Assembly (NCBI RefSeq): GCF_949987515.2
Contig: NC_082683.1
Span: 128,550,582-128,614,581 of the forward strand
Source: Delphinus delphis
Lineage: Eukaryota > Chordata > Mammalia > Artiodactyla > Delphinidae
Reading direction: 5' to 3'
Length of the DNA: 64,000 bases
Position 1 is the stretch's first letter. Each line of letters begins with the position of its first letter. Below, piece by piece: positions 55,780 through 64,000 of this stretch. Under the pieces are notes generated by a model that made no database searches, was not told the origin of the DNA, and was given only the letters and a program-made list of their open reading frames with translations. A program made the position numbers and the translations under genes.

Positions 55780-56299
55780 CTTTTAAGTTTAATTAGGTCC
55801 CATTTGTTTATTTTTGCTTTTATTTCTATTACTCTAGGAGACAGATCCAAAAAAATATTGCTGCAATTTATGTCAAAGAGTGTTCTGCATATGTAAAACT
55901 CCACTAGGAGTTTTACAGTATCTCATCTTACATTTAGGTCTTTAATCCATTGTGAGTTCATTTTTGTGTATGATGTTAGAGAATGTTCTAATTTCATTCT
56001 TCTACATGTAGCTGTCTAGTTTTCCCAGCACCACTTATTGAAGAGACTGCCTTTTCTCCATTGTATATTCTTGCTTCCTTTGTCGTAGATTAATTGACCA
56101 TAAGTGCATAGGTTTATTTCTGGGCTTTCTATTCTGTTCCATTGATCTATGTGTTTGTTTTTGTGCCAGTACCATACTGTCTTGATTACTGTAGCTCTGT
56201 AGTATAGTCTGAAGCCAAGGAGCATGATCCCTCCAGCTCCATTCTTCTTTCTCAAGATTGTTCTGGCTATTTGGGGTCTTTTGTGTTTCCACACAAATT
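55780..56299 (-). pseudogene. internal L1 ORF2 fragment
   Basis: The minus-strand frame 56016-56294 reads [20 protein letters not shown] and [14 protein letters not shown], a region C-terminal to the RT. The fragment has neither the 3'UTR nor the 5' part and no tail at its left edge. It is therefore a remnant left by deletion, not a normal 5'-truncated insertion. Confidence 0.88.
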
Positions 56300-56589
56300 T
56301 TTATATATTTTACATTTAATACAATATTTTTTATAATAGGGAAAATTTATAAATCACCACAGGGCCAAGAATAGGAGAATAGATCAGTATAATGTGGAAT
56401 AGCCATATATTCCACATGTAGTATTGTGTGGCAATTAAATGAATGAATAAGAGCTATGCATATTAACATGAATAAACATAAAAGGTATAATAGTTACAAA
56501 GGAAGTTATAAAGGATGCATTCAACATACCGCTTATATAACATTAAAAACATTAAAAATATTACCATATATATATATTTCTTTTTTTTA

Positions 56590-56795
56590 GAGCTTCTGGC
56601 TCTTCTACTTATGTGACCTTGGGCAAATTACAGAAGTTTTCTGAGTTTCAGTTTCCTCATCCATAAAATGGAAATGACAGCGAAACTTAACTTCTTGGAT
56701 GGAGAGATCATATGACTGAATACATAGAAAGTGCTTAGAATAGTGTTGGGCACATTGTAAGCAATGCTTGTGTTAGTTATTATTACTATTACTAT
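56590..56795 (+). mobile_element. MIR SINE relic
   Basis: Plus orientation: ACTTATGTGACCTTGGGCAA, CTGAGTTTCAGTTTCCTCAT, CATAAAATGGAAATGAC and AGAAAGTGCTTAGAATAGTG appear in MIR order. The end leads into an (ATT)n run near 56780. Confidence 0.9.
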
Positions 56796-57286
56796 TATTG
56801 CTATTGCTGATATATAGAACAATTTCCACAGAAATGATAAATCTCATCAACCTATCTTCATTGGAGTGGGCTGCACAAAAAATTTCACCTCTATCGATAA
56901 TATTTTTCTTCTCAAAAAAGTTTGAACCTACCATGGTGAATCTTAGCCGGGGCTACATGATGTTGTGGAAACGTATTCTCCTAGCAGTCTATGCTAACGA
57001 TTGTGACACCCTCCAATATTGCAAAAGACAGAGGCCAACTCCCGGACTTGCCTGTTTTCTTAAGATATGCCTTGAGATGACTTCATGTCCCCCCTCTTAC
57101 TTTCTAGGAATGGAAGCAGCAATTATTGATGTTTGACTTATCAGTGAATAAAGAACCAGGGACTATTTTGAGTGACAGATATCCAGTTTAGTGGAAATTA
57201 TAAAATTGACTTATACCGAAAAAAACAAAATTAAGATTCATGATGTAAATCATAGGGACTATAGGGACATAGATTATCCTATTATT
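56796..57286. other. unassigned sequence
   Basis: A plus-strand frame of 112 codons (56798-57136) ends in GMEAAIIDV. I see no recognised domain. The repeat-like DNA upstream makes a chance frame likely. Confidence 0.4.
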
Positions 57287-57316
57287 TTTTTAATTAGTTA
57301 TCTATTTTATACATAT

Positions 57317-57348
<32 letters not shown>

Positions 57349-57529
57349 CTCAATATCAATTCCAATCTCCCAGTTCATCTCACCCTGCCCCCGACATTCT
57401 CCCTTGGTGTCTGTACGTTTGTTCTCTACATCTGTGTCTCTATTTCTGCCTTGCAAACCAGTTCATTTGTACCATTTTTCTAGGTTCCACATATATGCAT
57501 TAATATATATTTGTTTTTCTGACTTACTT

Positions 57530-60500
57530 CACTCTGTATGACAGTTTCTAGGTCCATGCACGTCTCTACAAATGACCCAATTTCATTCCTTTTTATGGCT
57601 GAGTAATATTCCATTGTATATATGTACCACATCTTCTTATCCATTCGTCTGTCAGTGGGCATTTAGGTTGCTTCCATGACCTGACTATTGTAAATAGTGC
57701 TGCAGTGAACATTGGGCTACATGTATCTTTTTGAATTATGGTTTTCTCAGGGTATATGCCCAGTAGTAGGATTGCTGGGTCATATGGTAATTCTATTTTT
57801 AATTTTTTAAGGAACCTCCATACTGTTCTCCAGATTTGCTGTATCAATTTACATTCCCACCAAGAGTGCAAGAGGCTTCGCTTTTCTCCACACCCTCTCC
57901 AGCATTTATTATTATTATTTTTTATTATTATTATTTTATGTGTGTGTGGTATGCGAGCCTCTCACTGTTGTGGCCTCTCCCATTGTGGAGCACAGGCTCC
58001 AGACGCGCAGGCTCAGTGGCCATGGCTCACGGGCCCAGCCGCTCTGCAGCATGTGGGATCTTCCCGGACCAGGGCACGAACCCACGTCCCCTGCATCAGC
58101 AGGCAGACTCTCAACCACTGCGCCACCAGGGAAGCCCTCCAGCATTTATTGTTTGTAGATTTTCTGATGATGGCCATTCTGACTGGTGTGAAGTGATAGC
58201 ACATTGTAGTTTTGATTTGCATTTCTCTAATAATTAGCGATGTTGGGCATCTTTTCATGTGCCTCTTAGCCATCTGTATGTTTTCTTTGGAGAAATGTCT
58301 ATTTAGGTCTTCTACCCATTTTTTGATTGGGTTGTTTGTTTTTTATATATTGAGCTGCATGAGCTGCTTCTATATTTTGGAAATTAATCCCTTGTCAGTT
58401 GCTTTGTTTGCAAATATTTTCTCCCATTCTGAGTGTTGCCTTTTCATCTCATTTATGGTTTTCTTTGCTGTGCAAAAGCTTTTAAGTTTAATTAGGTCCC
58501 ATTTGTTTATTTTTGTTTTTTTTTTCTTTAATCTAGGAGGTGAGTCAAAAAAGATCTTGCTCTGATTTATGTCAAAGAGTATTTTTCCTATGTTTTCCTC
58601 TAAGAGTTTTATAGTGTCTAGTCTTACCTTTAGGTTTTTAATCCATTTTGAGTTTATTTTTGTGTATGGTGTTAGGGAGTGTTCTAATCTCATTCTTTTA
58701 CATGTAGCTGTCCAGTTTTCCCAGCACCACTTATTGAAGATGCTGTCTTTTCTCCATTGTATATTCTTGCCTCCTTTATCATAGATTAGTTGTCCATAGG
58801 TGTGTGGGTTTATTTCTGGACTTTCTGTCCTTTTCCATTGATCTATATTTCTGTTTTCATGCCAGAAGCATACTGTTTTGATTACTGTAGATTTGTGTAT
58901 AGTCTGAAGTCAGGGAGCCTGATTCCTCCAGCTCCATTTTCCTTTCTCAAGATTGCTTTGGCTATTCAGGGTCTTTTGTGTTTCCACACAAATTGTAAAA
59001 TATTTTGTTCTAGTTCTGTGAAAAATGCCACTGGTGATTTGTTAGGGATTGTATTGAATCTGTAATATTGATTCTTCCAATCCAAGAATATGGCATATCT
59101 CTCCATCTGTTTGTGTCATCTTTAATTTCTTTCATCAGTATCTTATAGTTTTCTGCATACAGGTCTTTTGCCTCCTTAGGTAGGTTAATTCCTAGGTATT
59201 TTATTCTTTTTGGTGCAGTAGTAAATGGGGTTGTTTCATTAATTTCCCTTTCTGATCTTTCATTGTTAGTGCATAGGAATGCAAGATATTTCTATATATT
59301 AATTTTGTATCCTGTGACTTTACTAAATTCACTGATTAGCTCTAGTAGTTTTCTCATGGCATCTTTAGGATTCTCTATGTATAGTATCATGTCATCTGAA
59401 AACAGTGACAGTTTTGCTTCTTCTTTTCCAATTTGTATTCCTTTTATTTCTTTTTCTTCTCTGACTGCTGTGGTTAGGACTTCCAAAACTGTGTTGAATA
59501 ATAGTGGTGAGAGTGGACATCTGTGTTTTGTTCCTGATCTTAGAGGAAATGCTTTCAGTTTCTCACCATTGAGAATGATGTTTGCTGTGGGTTTGTCATA
59601 TGTGGCCTATATTATGTTGAGGTAGGTTCCCACTCTGTCCACTTTCTGGAGAGTTTTTATCATAAATGGGTGTTGAATTTTGTCAAAAGCTTTTTCTGCA
59701 TCTATTGAGATGATCATATGGTTTTTATTCTCTAATTTGTTAATATGGTGTATCACATTGATTTATTTGCATGTATTGAAGAATCCTTACATCCCTGGAA
59801 TAAATCCCACTTGATCATAGTGTATGATCCTTTTAATGTGTTGTTGGATTCAGTTTGCTAGTATTTTTTTGAGGATTTTTGCATCTATGTTCATCAGTGA
59901 TATTGGCCTGTAATTTTCTTTTTCTGTGATATCTTTGTCTGGTTTTGGTATCAGGGTGATGGTGGCCTCATGGATTGAGCTTGGGAGTATTCCTTCCTGT
60001 GCAGTTTTTGGAAGAGTTTGAGAAGGGTGGGTGTTAGCTCTTCTCTAAATGTTTGATATAATTCCCGTGTGAAGCCATCAGGTCCTGGACTTTTGTTTGT
60101 TGAAAGATTTTAATTACAGTTTCAATTTTATTACTTGTGATTTGTCTCTTTATATTTCTTCCTGGTTCAGTCTTGGAAGGTTGTACCTTTCTAAGAATTT
60201 TTCCATTTCTTCCAGGTTGTCCATTTTTTGGCATATTGCTGCTTGTAGTAGTCGCTTATGATCCTTTGTATTTCTAGGGTATCAGCTGTAATTTCTCCTT
60301 TTTCATTTCTAATTTTATTGATTTGAATCCTCTCCCTTTTTTCTTGATGAGTCTAGCTAAAGGTTATCAATTTTGTTTATCTTCTCAAAGAACCAGCGTT
60401 TAGTTTTGTTGTTCTTTGCTATCGTTTCTTTCATTTCTTTTTCATTTATTTCTGATCTTATCTTTATGATTTCTTTCCTTCTGCTAACTTTGGTGTTTTG

Positions 60501-61481
60501 TTGCTCTTCTTTCTCTAATTGCTTTAGGTGTAAGTTTAGGTTGTTTATTTGAGATGTTTCTTGTTTCTTAAGGTAGGCTTTTATAGCTATAAACTTCCCT
60601 CTTAGAACTTCTTTTGCTGCCTCCCATAGATTTTGGATCATCGAGTTTTCATTGTCATTTGTGTCTGTGAATTTTTTGATTTCCTCTTTGATTTCTTCAG
60701 TGATCTCTTGGTTATTTAGTATTATATCGTTTAGCCTCCATGTGTTTATATTTTTTACAGTTTTTTTCTGTAATTTATTTCTAATCTTATAGCATATAGT
60801 CAGAAAAGATGCCTGATATGATTTCAATTTTCTTAAATTTACCAGTGCTTGATTTGTGACCCAAGATGTGATCTAACCTGGAGAATGTTCCATGTGCACT
60901 TGAGAAGAAAGTGTATTCTGCTGCTTTTGAGTGGAATGTCCTATAAATATCAATTGTATCTATTTGGTCGATAGTGTCATTTAAAGCTTGTATTTCCTTG
61001 TTTGTTTTATGTCTGGATGATCTATCCATTGGTGTAAGTGGGGTGTTAAAGTCTCCTACTATTATTGTGTTACTGTCGATTTCCCCTTTTATGGCTGTTA
61101 GCTTTTGCCTTATGTATTGAGATGCTCCTATATTGGATGCATAAATATTTACAATTGTTATATCTTCTTCTTGGATTGATCCCTTGATCATTATGTAGTG
61201 TCCTTCTTTGTCTCTTGTAACAGTCTTTATTTAAAGTCTGTTTTATCTGATATGAGTATTGCTACTCCAGCTTTCTTTAGATTTCCATTTGCATGGAATA
61301 TCTTTTTCCATCCCCCCACTTTCAGTCTGTACATGTTCCTAGGTCTGAAGTGGGTCTCTTGTAGACAGCATATGTACAGGTCTTATTTTTGCATCCATTC
61401 AGCCAGTCTGTGTCTTTTGGTTGGAGCATTTATTCCATTTTCATTCAAGGTAATTATCGATATGTATGTTCCTATTACCAT
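57530..61481 (-). pseudogene. L1 ORF2 pseudogene, element B
   Basis: The start ATG is kept at 61481 (sense AAAATGGTAATAGGAAC). The endonuclease frame 60787-61191 keeps VGDFNTPLTPMDRSS and SRLDHILGHKSS, so this domain looks better preserved than in element A. The RT active-site frame 59292-59486 reads [14 protein letters not shown], with Ser where Ala is usual. C-terminal frames at 57593-57871 and 57480-57662 give [15 protein letters not shown] and MEYYSAIKRNE. The SINE at 57911-58136 interrupts the C-terminal part. Multiple frameshifts disable it. Confidence 0.9.
57911..58136 (-). mobile_element. CHR SINE in L1 ORF2 C-terminal region
   Basis: Minus-strand copy with target duplication CTCCAGCATTTATT at 57897-57910 and 58137-58150. 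Its tail side contains (ATT)n and (GT)n growth, suggesting some age. Confidence 0.96.
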
Positions 61482-61489
61482 TTTCTTAA

Positions 61490-62683
61490 TTATTTTGGGT
61501 TTGTTTTTGTGGTTTTTTTCTTCTCTTGTGTTTCCCACCTAGAGAAGTTCCTTAGCATTTGTTGTAAAGCTGGTTTGGTGGTGCTGAATTCTCTCAGTTT
61601 TTGCTTGTCTGTAAAGCTTTTGATTTCTCTGTCAAATCTGAATGAGATCCTTTCTGGGTATCGTAATCTTGGTTGTAGGTTTTTCCCTTTCATCACTTTA
61701 AATATATCTTGCTACTCCCACCTGGCCTGCAGAGGTTCCGCTGAGAAATCAGCTGACAACCTTAATGGCATTACCTTGTATGTTATTTGTTGCTTTCCCT
61801 TTGCTGTTTTTTTTTTTTTTTTTTGCAGTACGCGGGCCTCTCACTGCTGTGGCCTCTCCCGTTGCGGAGCACAGGCTCCAGACACGCAGGCTCAGCGGCC
61901 ATGGCTCACGGGCCTAGCCGCTCCGTGGCATGTGGAATCTTCCCAGACTGGGGCACGAACCAGTGTCCCCTGCATTGGCAGGAGGACTCTCAACCACTGT
62001 GCCACCAGGGAAGCCCGCTTTGCTGTTTTTAATAATTTTTCTTTGAATTTAATTTTTTGTTAGTTTGATTATTATGTTTTGGCATGTTTCTCCTTGGGTT
62101 TACCCTGTATGTGACTCTCTGCACTTCCTGGACTTGGGTGACTATTTCCTTTCCCATGTTAGGGAAGTTTTCATCTCTAATCTCTTCAAATATTTTCTCA
62201 AACCCTTTCTCTCTCTCTCTTCTTGTTCTGGGACCCCTATAATTCAAATGTCGGTACATTTAGCGTTGTCCCAGTGGTCTGTGAGACTGTCCTCATTTCT
62301 TTTCATTCCTTTTTTCTTTATTCTGCTCCTCGGCAGTGATTTTCACCATTCTATCTTCCAGCTCACTTATTCGTTCTTCTGACTCAGTTATTCTACTATT
62401 GATTCCTTCTAGTGTATTTTTCATTTCACTTTTGTGTTTTTCATCACTGTTTGTTCTTTAATTTTTCTAGGTCCTTGTTAAACATTTCTTTTATATTCTC
62501 AATATACGCCTCCATTCTATTTCCAAGGTGTTGGATCATCTTTACTATCATTACTCTGAATTCTTTTTCAGGTAGATGGCCTATTTCCTCTTCATTTACT
62601 TGGTCTGCTCCTTCATCTGTAACATATTTTTTTTGATGGGTTGGGCTATGTTCCTCTCTTGCTGGTTGTTTGGCCTGAGGCAT
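61490..62683 (-). pseudogene. L1 ORF1 pseudogene, element B, split by a SINE
   Basis: The frame 62444-62683 starts MPQAKQPAREEHSP and runs into the coiled coil (MIVKMIQHLGNRMEAYIENI). The start of the RNA-binding domain is at 62029-62259. The C-terminus at 61490-61696 ends WETQEKKKTTKTNPK before a stop just upstream of the ORF2 start. The SINE at 61812-62017 separates the last two parts. The N-terminal residues differ from those of element A, which fits a different L1 subfamily. Confidence 0.85.
61812..62017 (-). mobile_element. CHR SINE in L1 ORF1
   Basis: Minus-strand copy with target duplication CTTTGCTGTTTTT at 61799-61811 and 62018-62030. The body is close to the consensus. Confidence 0.96.
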
Positions 62684-63350
62684 CCAGCACTGGAGTTTTC
62701 AGGCAGTTTGTTGGAGCCAGGTCTTTGTGCTGAGCTGAGGACCTCTGGGAGAGCTAACACCGATTAATATTCCCTGGGGCCTGAAGTTCTCTGTTAATCC
62801 AGTGGCTTGGACTTGGCACTCTCACCACAGGAACTCAGGCCCAATCCCTGCCCTGGGAACCAAGACCATGCAAGCCATGCAGCACAGCAAAAAAAAAAAA
62901 AAAGGGAACAAACAGAAAGGAGAACAATAACAAAGAATAAAAAATAAAGTAAAATTAGAATAATAAAAAATATATTAGAAAAAATAAAAATGAAACAACA
63001 AAGCAAAAAAGAACTACACACACACACAAAAAGGCCAGAAGAGGCCTTAGTGGGGGAGGGGGGCTTAGGCCCAGGGCCCACGCAGCCAGAAAAGGTCTCG
63101 GGGGGGGGAGGGGTGGCGGAGGTTAGGCTCAGGACCTGGGCAGCTGGAGGTGGCCCCGGAGGGTGGAGGTTCAGGCCCAGGACCCCAGAAGGCTTGTCAG
63201 GGCCCTAGTGGGTGGGGGAGATGCTGGCTGCATTCCTCTCCGATTCCCCAATCTTCCTAAGATCTCTCCCCATCTCTGCTGATTCCCTCACCATGAGTGG
63301 GCCCCTCCAAGTGTGGGAACCCCTCCCCTCCCCCAGCCGCCATTCAAGAT
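62684..63350 (-). promoter_or_regulatory. L1 5'UTR, element B
   Basis: Sense-strand 5'UTR. From the 5' end there is a C-rich part with several similar blocks (plus-strand GGCCCAGGGCCCACGC, GGCTCAGGACCTGGGCAG, TTCAGGCCCAGGACCC at about 63065-63190), which look like short degenerate tandem units. An A/T-rich region at 62890-63010 follows. Tandem units near the 5' end are common in mammalian L1 promoters. Confidence 0.7.
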
Positions 63351-64000
63351 CCATTGTCAAACTATTTCAGAGGCCAAATGTCATCATTTTATAGGTGTCC
63401 AATTTGAATAAAATGGATTATGATTAATTTAGTAAAAGGTAGTATATTGACTCAATCGTTACCTCCTTCTACAGAATTAAGAGCTTTTACAAACATTAGC
63501 ATGAGTTTATCATATGGGAAAGAGAAAAGTTACACTTATTATTAAAAAAAAATCAAGCTTATTAGTAAAGAGGCTGATTTTTTTTAATGCCAGTGGATAA
63601 ACCTCTATTCAGTTCTGAGAATAAGTTAGATAAAGAGAAGGAAGAAAAATGGAAACTAAAACATTATGGAAACTTCTCAAGTCATTTTCATGGAAATTGG
63701 AAGGGCAAAACTTATTCCTTAAACAATCAGCCAGTCAACAAACACTTTTTAATAGAATTCCTAGTCTGTGCTAAGTCTGAAGCAGAGGTCTTGCTACAAA
63801 TTTACAAAACTAGAGTTTCATATTCATTTAAAGAGGAGTTGGCCTGTTAATGGAAGATTCCTTTGATTAATGTCAGGCTAATTAATTCCAACTCAAGATT
63901 AATCAACTTAAAACAATTAAAGCACTAGTCTGGTTTAAAAAAATCTTATAAATTAAAATGTCAGTTTCCATCCTTCTCACATGGCATTCAGAGATTCTGA
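63351..64000. other. unassigned sequence
   Basis: AT-rich flank after the L1. A plus-strand frame of 87 codons (63587-63850) has no known domain and is probably chance. Confidence 0.4.

Larger units (their letters stand above)
57287..63350 (-). mobile_element. near-full-length L1 (element B)
   Basis: Minus-strand L1 with a short 3'UTR (57287-57530), ORF2 (about 57530-61481), ORF1 (about 61490-62683) and 5'UTR (62684 to about 63350). Two SINEs lie inside. The 3'UTR lacks about 200 bases of its usual end and goes straight into a short T run, as if the RNA had been polyadenylated early or the end deleted. A (GT)n(AT)n run lies at 57319-57347. The 5'UTR differs from that of element A and contains no long purine tract, so the two belong to different subfamilies. 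Several frame breaks make it inactive. Confidence 0.92.

Noticed and set aside
61389..62063. 224-codon plus-strand open frame
   Set aside because: It is antisense to L1 ORF1 with a SINE inserted, so it is composition-driven.

Overview
This window looks like nuclear DNA from a whale or dolphin. The main evidence is fourteen copies of the CHR family of tRNA-Glu-derived SINEs, a family known from Cetacea and hippos. They carry the typical GGGCTTCCCTGGTGGCGCAG head and an A-rich tail, and most have clear target-site duplications. The young L1 elements have the cetartiodactyl type of 5'UTR, and there is a mariner of the kind whose ends read GGGTTGGCCAAAAGG. I find no convincing host protein-coding exon, no true tRNA or rRNA gene and no CRISPR array. 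The window reads as intronic or intergenic DNA built from layered transposons.

Layout. 0-4.4 kb: the 3' end of an L1, a SINE, and an old L2-type LINE whose endonuclease and reverse-transcriptase parts are split by an 80-bp mariner MITE and a short L1. 4.4-12 kb: mostly repeat-poor sequence with small L1 and L2 relics and an unexplained 100-bp direct repeat. 12.1-13.6 kb: an ancient L1 with a TGATTA-rich minisatellite. 14.7-18.1 kb: a SINE, four apparently identical 88-bp tandem repeats, and an insertion that seems to consist of a poly(A) tail only. 18.9-23 kb: a truncated L1 and more L2. 23-31.6 kb: single-copy sequence with MIR, L2, CR1/L3-like and MER5-like relics plus one SINE. 32.1-36.2 kb: an old L1 carrying a SINE, then an L1 with an inverted 5' end, a 93-bp L1 piece and another SINE. 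36-45 kb: single-copy sequence, simple repeats and a full-length but dead mariner interrupted by a SINE. 45.3-63.4 kb: two long L1 elements, each broken by SINEs, with an older L1 piece between them. 63.4-64 kb: single-copy sequence.

How the parts relate. Nothing here works as a gene pathway. The interest lies in insertion order. L2, MIR and MER5-like relics are oldest, followed by old L1 pieces and mariner, then cetacean L1s, and CHR SINEs are usually the last layer. All twelve recognisable L1 pieces have their sense strand on the minus strand. This one-sidedness is what one would expect inside an intron of a plus-strand gene, although no exon of such a gene is visible.
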